Positions 1 to 7,753 of a stretch of DNA of 64,000 nucleotides are shown piece after piece. The notes under the pieces were generated by a model that saw only the letters and a program-made list of their open reading frames with translations, made no database searches and was not told the DNA's origin. Each line of letters begins with the position of its first letter. Positions within the stretch are counted from its first letter, which is position 1. Location: NCBI GenBank assembly GCA_033344895.1, contig JAWPMN010000001.1:1612001-1676000 (forward strand), written 5' to 3'. The position numbers and the translations under genes are program-made. The DNA comes from Alphaproteobacteria bacterium (lineage in GTDB: Bacteria; Pseudomonadota; Alphaproteobacteria; UBA8366; Aestuariispiraceae).

Positions 1-1270
1 CCAGCGACACGGTTCGGGTCGACAGGCGTGCGGTCGGGAATTCGGCCGCCAGATCCCGTTCCACGCGACGCAGCGCCTTGGGCGAAGCGGCCAGGAAATG
101 GGTGATCGTGTTGGCGTTCGAACTCTTGGCGACGATATAGACCTTGTGCCGCTTCAGGCTGTTCAGGATGGCGGCGTCATAGCCCTTCACCCCGACCATG
201 TCCGGCTCATAGAACTCGAAGGCATAAACCGTCTTGCGGCCGGCGACGATTTCCACGCCGGGATCGGTCTTCGGATGGTCGTCACGAATGACGGCACCCG
301 GGTCGTCCGGCTCGAACGTGTTCTTCACACGCAGCGGAATGCCGTTCTGACGAAGCCCTTTCGCGGCGCTGGGATGGATCGCCTCCATGCCGATATTGGA
401 CAACTGGTCCGCCACGTCATAGCTGGTCTCACGGATGGCCCGCACCTTGTCCTGACCGACCAGTTTCGGATCCGCCGAGGACAGGTGAAATTCCTTGTGG
501 ATTACGGCTTCCTTGGCCCGCGTCCGCACGGCGATGCGCGACATGGTGACCTCGGTATAGCCGCGGTCATAGGATCGGACGAGGGATTCCGCGCAGCGGC
601 AATAGCCGGTCACGATGGGCAGTTCGCGGCTGACATCGACGGTGTCGAACGCTTCGTCGATGGCTTCGTCGAAACCGGGAAGTTCGTCCTCGCGGCGCCA
701 GCCGGTCAGGTCGACGAACCGGGCCTGAACCCCGTTCTCGCGCAGCAGCAGGGCCGTATTGTGGGCGGAATGGGCCTCGCCCAGTGACGCCAGCATCTCG
801 CGCACCGTCATCAGGTGATCGCGCAGCTGGAAATGCCCGGAAGCGCAGAGCCGCTGCAGATCGATCAGGCAGTCCCGCACCCCGTCGACCCGTTCTTTGA
901 CGAAGGAATCGGCCAGCCGGCGCGCCGGCGATGTCCCGAAGATCTCTTCATTGATCTCCAGCATCTTGCCCCGGGCCGCGCCCAGGGAATCGCCCCAGGC
1001 CCAATCGCTGTCGCTGTCCGCATAGAGCGCATAGACGCCGGACTCCCCGGTCTTCTTGTGCTCCAGCAGCGCGTCCGTGATGCCGGAATAGGCCGAAACG
1101 ACGACGATCCGGTTGTAGAGCGCGTCGCCTTTCCGGTTGCCGATCAGCACGTTGGACATGACCGCATCGGTCTGCCGGATGGAGGTTCCGCCCAGCTTTT
1201 CCACAGTGTGGTTGCCGGGCCGACGTTCGGGCTGATTGTCCTGGTCGCGATTGGGCATGGGATTTTCCAT
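1..1270 (-). CDS. ask: Ectoine-type aspartate kinase (partial, C-terminus beyond window)
   Basis: Phosphorylates L-aspartate, the first step toward aspartate semialdehyde and then ectoine. About 423 codons are visible and the reading frame runs off the left edge. The N-terminus has the aspartokinase motif VEKLGGTS (about residues 23-30) followed by VVVSAYSGITD. A later part reads EFYEPDMVGVKGYD and SSNANTITH, as in the ACT-domain end of the Ask_Ect subgroup. It follows ectC by 36 bases on the same strand, which is where this paralogue sits in ectoine operons, so it probably supplies precursor outside normal lysine/threonine feedback control (inference). The ATG at 1270 and an in-frame ATG at 1258 are both possible; neither has a strong ribosome binding site. 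Confidence 0.93.
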   Translation of the reverse strand, partial: MENPMPNRDQDNQPERRPGNHTVEKLGGTSIRQTDAVMSNVLIGNRKGDALYNRIVVVSAYSGITDALLEHKKTGESGVYALYADSDSDWAWGDSLGAARGKMLEINEEIFGTSPARRLADSFVKERVDGVRDCLIDLQRLCASGHFQLRDHLMTVREMLASLGEAHSAHNTALLLRENGVQARFVDLTGWRREDELPGFDEAIDEAFDTVDVSRELPIVTGYCRCAESLVRSYDRGYTEVTMSRIAVRTRAKEAVIHKEFHLSSADPKLVGQDKVRAIRETSYDVADQLSNIGMEAIHPSAAKGLRQNGIPLRVKNTFEPDDPGAVIRDDHPKTDPGVEIVAGRKTVYAFEFYEPDMVGVKGYDAAILNSLKRHKVYIVAKSSNANTITHFLAASPKALRRVERDLAAEFPTARLSTRTVSL

Positions 1271-1306
1271 CGTGTTAACGGTTACTTTGGGGGCCGTCGG
1301 TCGGGC

Positions 1307-1696
1307 TCACGCCGCGTCGGCGGGCGCGTAGGATCCGTCTTCGCGGTGCACTTCCGTGCCGGTCACCGGCGGGTTGAAGCAGCAGGCCAGGACCAGTTCG
1401 GTCTCGGCACGCAGCGTGTGGCGGTCGTGCTTGTCCAGCGCATACATCACACCGGGCTCGATCCGGTGCACTTCGCCGGTCGCCAGATCTTCGATGGAGC
1501 CGGTGCCGGAAACGCAGTACACGCTTTCAAAGTGATGCTTGTACTCGAAGGTATGTTCGCTATCGCCTTCGATGGTCGTGATATGGAAGCTGAACCCCAT
1601 ATTGTCGTCGGCCAGCAGCAGACGGACGCTTTCCCAACGCTGGTCGGCGATGCGTCGGTCGGACGCGCGGGCTTCATGCAGATTGCGGACGATCAT
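1307..1696 (-). CDS. ectC: L-ectoine synthase EctC
   Basis: Cupin-fold enzyme that cyclises N-gamma-acetyl-diaminobutyrate to the compatible solute ectoine in the cytoplasm. The 129-residue length is normal for the family. Typical EctC stretches are visible: MIVRNL at the start, a cupin core around [14 protein letters not shown] (residues 48-61) and [12 protein letters not shown] near residues 86-97. An AAGGA ribosome binding site precedes the ATG. It is third in ectABC-ask, 24 bases after ectB. No ectD hydroxylase gene lies between it and ask, so this operon as seen makes ectoine but not hydroxyectoine. Confidence 0.96.
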   Translation of the reverse strand: MIVRNLHEARASDRRIADQRWESVRLLLADDNMGFSFHITTIEGDSEHTFEYKHHFESVYCVSGTGSIEDLATGEVHRIEPGVMYALDKHDRHTLRAETELVLACCFNPPVTGTEVHREDGSYAPADAA

Positions 1697-1720
1697 CTGT
1701 GTAATCCTTTCGATATCGTA

Positions 1721-2998
1721 TTATTCGGCGGCCGCCGGAATTTCGCGACCCATGACGGTCTGTACCGCCTCGGCCAGGGTGTTCAGGCCCACCTCGAACT
1801 GATCCATGGGGATGGTCAGCGGCGCCAGGATCTTCACCACCTCGTCATGGGCGCCCGACGTTTCGATGATCAGGCCGTTCTCGAAGCAGTGCTTGCAGAT
1901 CGCCGACGCCCGATCACCGGTCTCGACGTCGATGCCGCGGAACATGCCGCGCCCGCGCAGGCCCCAGCCAAAGGGCTCGGCGATGGCGGTCAGGCGGCTT
2001 TCCAGCAGGTCGCCCTTCTGGCGCACCGACTGCGCGAAGCTGTCGTCCTTCCAGAACTTCTCCAGCGCCACCCGGGCGGTGACGAAGGCGTGGTTGTTGC
2101 CGCGGAAGGTGCCGTTATGCTCCGCCGGCTGCCAGATGTCGTGTTCCGGCTTCAACAGGGTCATGGCGAAGGGAAGACCCATCCCCGACAGCGATTTGGC
2201 CATGGTGATGATGTCCGGCTCGATCCCGAACTCCTCGAAAGAGAAGAAGGTGCCGGTTCGGCCGCAGCCTGCCTGAATGTCATCGACAATCAGGAGGGCG
2301 CCGTGATCGCGGGCGATGCGCTCGATCTTGCGCATCCATTCCGCGGATGCCGCGTTCAGGCCACCCTCGCCCTGGACCGGCTCGACCAGAATGGCGGCCG
2401 GCGCATCAATGCCGCCGGACGGGTCCGCCAGCATCTTGGCCAGGATTTCGGACGTGTCGACATCCGGGCCCAGATAGCCGTCAAAGGGCAGGCGAGTCAC
2501 ACCGTTCAGCGGCGCGCCGTTGCCGCCGCGGTGATAGCCGTTGCCGGTCGCGGCCAGCGCCCCGGCGGTCACGCCGTGGAAGCCGTTGGTGAAGGCGATG
2601 ACATTGGTCCGGCCGGTGACCTTGCGAGCCAGTTTCAGCGCGGCCTCGACGGCATTGGCGCCGGTCGGGCCGGTGAATTGCAGCCGGTAATCCATGTCGC
2701 GCGGCTTCAGGATGATGTCGCGGAAGGCCTCCAGGAAGGCACGCTTGGCGTCGGTATGCATGTCCAGACCATGGGTCACGCCGTCGGCAGTGATATAGTC
2801 CACCAGCGCGGCCTTCATGTCCGGGTCGTTATGGCCGTAGTTCAGGGAGGAACAGCCGGCCAGGAAATCGATATAGTCGCGGCCGTCATCCGTCGTCAGC
2901 GTCGCGTTGGCCGCGCGCTCGAACAGGACCGGGAAGGCACGGCAATAGCTGCGCACTTCGGATTCGACGGTTTCAAACGCGGTGAGACGGGACGTCAT
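1721..2998 (-). CDS. ectB: Diaminobutyrate--2-oxoglutarate transaminase EctB
   Basis: PLP-dependent class III aminotransferase that converts aspartate semialdehyde plus glutamate to 2,4-diaminobutyrate, the first committed step of ectoine synthesis. The protein is 425 residues, the usual length. Visible marks are LQFTGPTGANAVEAALKLAR (107-126), the PLP aspartate region LLIVDDIQAGCGRTG (about 235-249) and the Schiff-base lysine K268 in TMAKSLSG. The ribosome binding site GGAGAAGTGAC is directly upstream. Ninety-six bases containing a GC hairpin separate it from ectA. Confidence 0.97.
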   Translation of the reverse strand: MTSRLTAFETVESEVRSYCRAFPVLFERAANATLTTDDGRDYIDFLAGCSSLNYGHNDPDMKAALVDYITADGVTHGLDMHTDAKRAFLEAFRDIILKPRDMDYRLQFTGPTGANAVEAALKLARKVTGRTNVIAFTNGFHGVTAGALAATGNGYHRGGNGAPLNGVTRLPFDGYLGPDVDTSEILAKMLADPSGGIDAPAAILVEPVQGEGGLNAASAEWMRKIERIARDHGALLIVDDIQAGCGRTGTFFSFEEFGIEPDIITMAKSLSGMGLPFAMTLLKPEHDIWQPAEHNGTFRGNNHAFVTARVALEKFWKDDSFAQSVRQKGDLLESRLTAIAEPFGWGLRGRGMFRGIDVETGDRASAICKHCFENGLIIETSGAHDEVVKILAPLTIPMDQFEVGLNTLAEAVQTVMGREIPAAAE

Positions 2999-3042
2999 GT
3001 CACTTCTCCATATTGATCAATAGATGCGTCGCGACGCGGCGC

Positions 3043-3059
3043 GCCCGGCTCTTCCGGGC
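3043..3059 (-). other. GC hairpin between ectA and ectB
   Basis: Perfect six-base stem GCCCGG/CCGGGC with a five-base loop in the ectA-ectB spacer, inside a wider GC-rich fold. No T-run follows, so it does not look like an intrinsic terminator. It could be an mRNA processing or stabilising element that sets the ectA to ectB ratio; that role is inference. Confidence 0.4.
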
Positions 3060-3094
3060 ACGCATCGCGGCGACGAATGGGTTAACAGGGGGTG

Positions 3095-3646
3095 TTAAGC
3101 GGCGATGCGCACCACTTTTCGGGTCAGCGGGCCGATCTGGACCAGATGTTCGGTCGCCGCCTCGCCGTCGAAATGACGGTCTTCCTCAAAATGCGGATCG
3201 CGCTCGAGGTCGGCCTCATATTCCTTCGCGATTGACCCGAACAGCGCCCAGGACGCCTTGTTGTCACTGGTAATCGTGCTGTTCACATGGCGGATATCGC
3301 GATTCCACGGACGTTCCAGCGTCCAGCGGATCAGGCGCTTTGCCACGCCGCGACCGCGCATGTCGGGATGAACCGCGACCTGCCACACGAACAGCGTGTC
3401 CGTAGCGTTCGGCGGGCGATATCCGGACATCCAGCCGACAATCTTGTCGTCATCCAGCGCCAGCGCGCAGGTATCGGCGAAGTGCGAGCACTGCAGCAGA
3501 TTGCAGTACATCGAGTTGTCGTCGAGCTTGTTGATATCCTGAATCAGGTTCCAGACCTCGGATCCGTCGTCCATCGTCGGCTTGCGAAAGACGAGGCCGT
3601 CGGCCTCAACGTCCTGATTTCCATCAATTATGCCATCGCGAGGCAT
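3095..3646 (-). CDS. ectA: L-2,4-diaminobutyrate N-gamma-acetyltransferase EctA
   Basis: GNAT acetyltransferase that transfers acetyl from acetyl-CoA to diaminobutyrate, giving the EctC substrate. From the chosen start it is 183 residues. Visible signatures are the early block LVFRKPTMDDGSEVW, the EctA stretch LDDNSMYCNLLQCSHF and the acetyl-CoA loop VHPDMRGRGVAKRLI. The ATG at 3646 is preferred over the one at 3667 because a GGAGG ribosome binding site lies just before it (GGAGGAAACT-ATG). It is the first gene of ectABC-ask and is divergent from a MarR-type regulator. Confidence 0.96.
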   Translation of the reverse strand: MPRDGIIDGNQDVEADGLVFRKPTMDDGSEVWNLIQDINKLDDNSMYCNLLQCSHFADTCALALDDDKIVGWMSGYRPPNATDTLFVWQVAVHPDMRGRGVAKRLIRWTLERPWNRDIRHVNSTITSDNKASWALFGSIAKEYEADLERDPHFEEDRHFDGEAATEHLVQIGPLTRKVVRIAA

Positions 3647-3835
3647 AGTTTCCTCCAAAGAGTTCACGCTTTAATTTGATGCATAAAGTAATAAGATTTC
3701 GCGTGAGCGCAACCCTATCGCGACAGAAAGACCCGAAAAAATTGATCTTTTACAGTGCATTGGCAGAAAACTCCCGTCCATCTCACCCCCGAACGCCGCA
3801 CGAAACCGGGGGTTCTTCGAATTTATGCTTCGTTC

Positions 3836-3850
3836 GATAAACTAATTATC
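3836..3850. promoter_or_regulatory. Palindrome GATAA-N5-TTATC, candidate EctR operator
   Basis: Perfect inverted repeat GATAA(ACTAA)TTATC in the 272-base divergent gap between ectA and the MarR-type gene, in an AT-rich patch. MarR-family dimers bind palindromes of about this size, and EctR-type proteins repress ect promoters, so this is a reasonable operator candidate. The rest of the gap holds AT-rich sequence (for example near 3680-3700) that could contain the ectA promoter; I could not place -35/-10 boxes confidently. Confidence 0.4.
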
Positions 3851-3918
3851 TTTTTGTGAATCCGGCGGCGCGGGCTAGATTTGGTCCGGTCAGGGCAACT
3901 TCCCAAACCGGAGGCCGA

Positions 3919-4404
3919 ATGGATCCAAAGGCACGCCACGCCGTCACCGTTTTGCGACAGATTCTGCGCGCAACGGAGGCTTACGACCGGATCGTGACCC
4001 GCGATACCGGGCTGACTTCATCGCAGCTGCTGCTGGTTCAGATTCTGGATGATATCGGCGAGGCGTCGGCGGGCATGCTGGCCACCCGTATGGGGGTGTC
4101 TCAGGCCACGATCACCAGCCTTCTGCACAAGCTGGAAAAAAAGGGGCTGATCGCCCGCAAGCGCGGTGATACCGACCGAAGACAGGTCTGGCTGTCGCTG
4201 ACGGAGGCGGGCCATACCACCCTGGCCCAGGCACCCGAAGGTTTGCAGACGAAGTTCGGCACACGGTTTTCCTCGCTCCCGGACTGGGAGCAATCCATGC
4301 TGATCGCCGGGTTGGAGCGGGTCGCGTCATTGCTGGACGCCGAAAATATTGACGCCTCCGCCGTGCTCACCATCGGCGAACTGGGCGGCGAACAGCCGGG
4401 ATAG
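3919..4404 (+). CDS. ectR: MarR-family regulator next to ectoine operon (EctR-like)
   Basis: Winged-helix MarR repressor of 161 residues, likely controlling the divergent ectABC-ask operon in response to osmolarity. The central DNA-binding region is clear: recognition helix in VSQATITSLLHKLEKKGLI and wing in RKRGDTDRRQVWLSLTEAG. The ATG at 3919 is chosen because a GGAGG ribosome binding site sits seven bases upstream; an earlier in-frame ATG at 3856 lacks one. Divergent MarR genes called ectR are a recurrent partner of ect operons, so the role is well supported by context though not proven. The C-terminal 30 residues are family-specific. Confidence 0.85.
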   Translation: MDPKARHAVTVLRQILRATEAYDRIVTRDTGLTSSQLLLVQILDDIGEASAGMLATRMGVSQATITSLLHKLEKKGLIARKRGDTDRRQVWLSLTEAGHTTLAQAPEGLQTKFGTRFSSLPDWEQSMLIAGLERVASLLDAENIDASAVLTIGELGGEQPG

Positions 4405-4429
4405 GGTTCCTGACCCGGAAACGATCAAG

Positions 4430-4494
4430 CCAGGCGCCCGCCTGCGCAGGAACGCAGGAAGGGCTGAGCTGTGCGCCTGTGAAAGCGGGAGCCT
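4430..4494. repeat. Degenerate REP-like palindrome
   Basis: Contains GTGCGCCTGTGAAAGCGGGA, close to the GTGCTCCTGCGAAAGCAGGA arm seen complete at 48636, and a CCTGCGCAGGAACGCAGG stretch on its left. It lies between the convergent ends of ectR and gshB, the usual place for such elements. It looks like an eroded copy of the repeat family near rho and kynA. Confidence 0.4.
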
Positions 4495-4526
4495 CCGAGA
4501 CTCCCGGGCCCGTTTCGCCTCTGGCC

Positions 4527-5468
4527 CTAAAGCCGCGCCTCGATCGCATCCCAGACCAGCCCGGCCAGGTTGACGCCGTCGTAGCGGTCGATTTCCTGGA
4601 TCCCGGTCGGGGAGGTGACATTGATTTCCGTCAGCTTGTCGCCGATCACATCAATGCCGACGAAGATCAGACCGCGTTCCTTCAACATCGGCCCGATGGC
4701 CTCGCAGATCCTGTGTTCCGCCGGTGTGATCCCGGATTTGTCCGGGCGCCCTCCGACATGCATGTTGGAGCGGGCCTCCCCCTCGGCCGGCACGCGGTTG
4801 ATGGCGCCGACCGCCTTGCCGTCGACCAGGATGATGCGCTTGTCGCCCTGACGCACCTCCGGCATGTAGCGCTGAACCATCACCGGCTCGCGGCTCTGCA
4901 TCTCGAACATTTCCATCAGCGAATTCAGATTGCTGTCCTCCGGTCGCAGATGGAACACACCGGCCCCGCCATTGCCGTAGAGCGGTTTGACGATGATGTC
5001 GCCAAACTCCTTGCGGAAGGCCCGGATGGCGGCACGGTCCCGGGTGATCATCGTCTCGGGCATCAATTCCGGAAAATGCGTGACCAGCAGTTTTTCCGGC
5101 GCGTTCCGGACATGGGCCGGATCATTCACCACCAGCGTTTCGGGATGCACATGCTCCAGAATATGGGTTGCGGTGATATAGCCCATGTCGAAAGGCGGAT
5201 CCTGGCGCATCAGGATGACATCGACATCGCTGCGCAGATCCAGAACGCGCGCGTCACCGAAGGTGAAATGGTTGCCCTTTTCCCGACGCAGTTCCATCGG
5301 ATGCGCGGTGGCCGTCACCCGCCCCCGATCATAGGTGAGCGCCATCGGCAGATAGTGGAACAGGCTGTGCCCGCGCGCCTGCGCCTCCAGTCCCAATGCG
5401 AAACTGGAATCCCCGTTGATGTCGATCGGACCCACAGGGTCCATCTGGATCGCAACGCGCAGGCTCAT
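4527..5468 (-). CDS. gshB: Glutathione synthase
   Basis: ATP-grasp ligase that joins gamma-glutamylcysteine and glycine to make glutathione. The 313-residue length is standard. Visible features are the N-terminal [20 protein letters not shown], the nucleotide-binding [12 protein letters not shown], and the C-terminal [20 protein letters not shown] with metal-binding Glu and Asn. The ATG at 5468 (MSLRVAIQ) matches the family start better than the ATG at 5492 and has a GAAGGGA sequence upstream. It lies 53 bases after the SirB1-like gene on the same strand. It ends convergent with ectR across a REP-like patch. Confidence 0.96.
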   Translation of the reverse strand: MSLRVAIQMDPVGPIDINGDSSFALGLEAQARGHSLFHYLPMALTYDRGRVTATAHPMELRREKGNHFTFGDARVLDLRSDVDVILMRQDPPFDMGYITATHILEHVHPETLVVNDPAHVRNAPEKLLVTHFPELMPETMITRDRAAIRAFRKEFGDIIVKPLYGNGGAGVFHLRPEDSNLNSLMEMFEMQSREPVMVQRYMPEVRQGDKRIILVDGKAVGAINRVPAEGEARSNMHVGGRPDKSGITPAEHRICEAIGPMLKERGLIFVGIDVIGDKLTEINVTSPTGIQEIDRYDGVNLAGLVWDAIEARL

Positions 5469-5521
5469 TTGGTCATTCCCTTCCCGAAACAATCACCGGT
5501 ACAGGCCGGATGACTGGCGAA

Positions 5522-6370
5522 TCAATTCAGTTTTCCGCGCAATTCCCCGACCAGGGCTTCGACCTCCCGGCGCGGTTCGCTGCGCGTTTCCTTGGCAATA
5601 TAGGTTTCGAAGGCATCGATCGCGGTGCGCGTCTTGCCGATATGGGCGTTCATCAGCCCGGCCTCGCGCCACAGGGCGACCCGGTCCGGCGCCAGCAGCA
5701 GCATGGAATCGACGACGTTCAGGGCCTCTTCCACCCGACGGGCCTGAATCAGGCGCAGCTTGATGTTGTTCTGCAGCCGAAGAAGCACATCGCGATCGGG
5801 AATGGCTTCGTAATGGACCGCCTCCAGCTCCGCCGCCGCGCCGGTGGTCGCCTTCAGCAACGCCCGCAGTGCCGGGGCTTCCAGCGCCACGCCGTCATGG
5901 AACGGATCCACGATCAGCCGCTCGCCCGACGCATCGAGCCGCAGCAGAAAATGACCGGGAAAATCGAGGCCATGCATGTCCCAACCGCGCGAGCGGGCGA
6001 GGTGCAGCATCAGGATGCCCAGCGCGACCGGCAGGCCTTTGCGCCGGTCGATCACCCGGATCATGTTGGCGTTCTGCAGGTCGTCATAGGTCTCGGCGTC
6101 CCCGGCATAGCCGTGCAGGCCGAACAGCACGTGATTCAGGGCGGCGAGACGCGACGCGGCATCGTCTGCGTCGCCAGCTATTTCGGCCAGATCCTGCTCC
6201 ATGCGGGCGATATGATCGCGATAGCCGGACAGGCGCTCTGTCGGCGCATCGAATGCGGCCAGCGCCAGAGCGCCGTCGAGAATATCGAGCGTGGACCCGC
6301 CGGCTTCGGCCAGTCGGCGCAGGGTATCCTCCGCCCAGGCCTCGCCGGTCATGTCGACGTCATCCGCCAC
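5522..6370 (-). CDS. SirB1-family transglutaminase-like/TPR protein
   Basis: A 282-residue protein of the SirB1 type: a transglutaminase-like core (about residues 60-175, with NMIRVIDRRKGLPVALGILM and the HFLLRLD block) followed by TPR-like helices to the C-terminus. The usual catalytic cysteine of active transglutaminases is not evident in the core, so a binding or inactive role is likely (inference). It starts with GTG three bases after the BON lipoprotein gene, with AGGA upstream, so the two are probably co-translated. The molecular function of the family is not established. Confidence 0.82.
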   Translation of the reverse strand: MADDVDMTGEAWAEDTLRRLAEAGGSTLDILDGALALAAFDAPTERLSGYRDHIARMEQDLAEIAGDADDAASRLAALNHVLFGLHGYAGDAETYDDLQNANMIRVIDRRKGLPVALGILMLHLARSRGWDMHGLDFPGHFLLRLDASGERLIVDPFHDGVALEAPALRALLKATTGAAAELEAVHYEAIPDRDVLLRLQNNIKLRLIQARRVEEALNVVDSMLLLAPDRVALWREAGLMNAHIGKTRTAIDAFETYIAKETRSEPRREVEALVGELRGKLN

Positions 6371-6373
6371 GGT

Positions 6374-7009
6374 CTATTCCTGCACCTTCACTTCGGCCAG
6401 CCGCTTGAGCAGCGCAACCCGCTCGGGCGAATCCTTGATCAGCACGTAGGAGACGACCCGCCGGACCCGCTCGATGGTTCGGGCATGGGCGATGACCCGG
6501 TCGAGCTCGGCCTGGTTCTGGGCGATTCCCATCAGGTAAAGCGTGCCGCCGGTGGCGTCGGAAATGTAGTTCACCGCTGCAACATCCCGATCGAGGGTCA
6601 GGGCGAGATCCAGCGCGCTTTCGATCTTCAGGTCGTAGCCGGTATTGATCACCCCGACATCGGCGCCGATCAGCAACTCGTTGATCACCTCTACCACGCC
6701 TTCCGTCTGCCAGGTCGCCTCGACCACGCGAACCCGGTCTTCGGCATTTGGCACAACGCCGGTCAGCAGAACGCGCCCTTCGACCACCGTCACATCGACC
6801 CGCTGGAAGGTCTCGAAATCCGCGTCGATCACCTTTTTCTGGATCGACAGTTCCGTGCTCTTGTCGGTCAGGGCCTGCTCGAAACCTCTTTCCTGCATGG
6901 CGGTCGATCCCGCCATGGCCGCGCCGCCGATCGCCACCCCAACCGGCGTGCAGGCAGCGTTCAGGGCGACAAGGCCCAGCAATGAAAAGGCGGTCAGCAG
7001 TCGGGTCAT
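6374..7009 (-). CDS. BON-domain lipoprotein (DolP/YraP-like)
   Basis: Periplasmic lipoprotein of 211 residues from the ATG at 7009, which has AGAGGATCC upstream. The signal peptide MTRLLTAFSLLGLVALNAAC ends in a lipobox-like LNAAC. Two BON domains follow: one from about 60 to 120 (VDVTVVEGRVLLTGVVP) and one from about 125 to 200 (GGTLYLMGIAQNQAELDRVI). Double-BON lipoproteins of the DolP family maintain outer-membrane integrity in enterics. The proximity of yraN and an LpoA-like gene recalls the E. coli lpoA-yraN-diaA-dolP cluster and supports this call. Confidence 0.88.
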   Translation of the reverse strand: MTRLLTAFSLLGLVALNAACTPVGVAIGGAAMAGSTAMQERGFEQALTDKSTELSIQKKVIDADFETFQRVDVTVVEGRVLLTGVVPNAEDRVRVVEATWQTEGVVEVINELLIGADVGVINTGYDLKIESALDLALTLDRDVAAVNYISDATGGTLYLMGIAQNQAELDRVIAHARTIERVRRVVSYVLIKDSPERVALLKRLAEVKVQE

Positions 7010-7131
7010 TCTGGATCCTCTGAGAAGACGCGGGCCGGGCGGTCGGCCCACAGTGGGAAACATCGCTCAGAAGGTAGGATGCGTCGCGGTTCGCCGCAAT
7101 GGCCTGCGCCGGATCCGATCGGTTTCCGCTG

Positions 7132-7524
7132 TCAGGCTGGCGGGCGCCAGGCATCCGGCAGATGGCGCGGCCGCCCGCCGGGTGCCAGTGCGACCAGATC
7201 GAACCGAAGGTCCAGCCCGTCCGCCTCCCGACGATGGCGCAGCCACCATTGCGCGGCGCGCTCTATCCGCCGGCATTGCGCGGGGGTCAGCGCATTCAGG
7301 GCAGCCCCCATGTCGCCCCGCGCCTTGACTTCGATGAAGCACAGAATGCGGCCGCGACGGGCAATCAGATCGATTTCGCCCATCGGGGTCTTCGCGCGCC
7401 GTGCGAGGATCCGGTAGCCTTTCAGCCGCAGCCACCAGACCGCCATCGCCTCTGCGCCGCGCCCGCGTTTTTCCGCGGCCTGCCTGGCGGACCGGTCGTT
7501 GCCTGCCTGCCGCCAGATCCTCAC
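7132..7524 (-). CDS. yraN: YraN/UPF0102 family nuclease-like protein
   Basis: A 130-residue protein with the UPF0102 restriction-endonuclease-like core: RGRGAEAMAVWWLRLKGY, then GEIDLIARRG and CFIEVKARGD, which give the E-D-EVK acidic/lysine constellation. It is likely a Holliday-junction or structure-specific nuclease; the role is unsettled in the family. The frame starts with GTG at 7524 (VRIWRQ). No strong ribosome binding site is seen and a later ATG is possible. It is 122 bases before the BON gene and divergent from the LpoA-like gene. The rsmI gene, which often precedes yraN, is absent. Confidence 0.88.
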   Translation of the reverse strand: MRIWRQAGNDRSARQAAEKRGRGAEAMAVWWLRLKGYRILARRAKTPMGEIDLIARRGRILCFIEVKARGDMGAALNALTPAQCRRIERAAQWWLRHRREADGLDLRFDLVALAPGGRPRHLPDAWRPPA

Positions 7525-7753
7525 GGGGCAATCCGCCGGGCAGGCCCGTTCCTGCCGATTACCGCTTCGGAACCGGATCGCCCAGAAAAAGTCAAAATCC
7601 GGCCATGGCGAATGCCGGAAATCAGGGTAAGTAGGTGCTGTTGCGCGAATCCGGGTCTATGCGGCCCGAATGGCGCGCCGATCAGTTTACTTGCCCGGAT
7701 GCGACTCCTATCTTGTCGAGGCGCAGCCAGCGCGTGTCGGGAGCCTGTTGACC

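Noticed and set aside
815-3016. Long 733-codon frame on the plus strand
   Set aside because: It lies antisense to ectB, ectC and ask, which have clear family motifs and ribosome binding sites. High GC makes long antisense frames common.
5510-6985. Plus-strand frame of 491 codons
   Set aside because: Antisense to the SirB1-like and BON genes; no start signal and no recognised domain.
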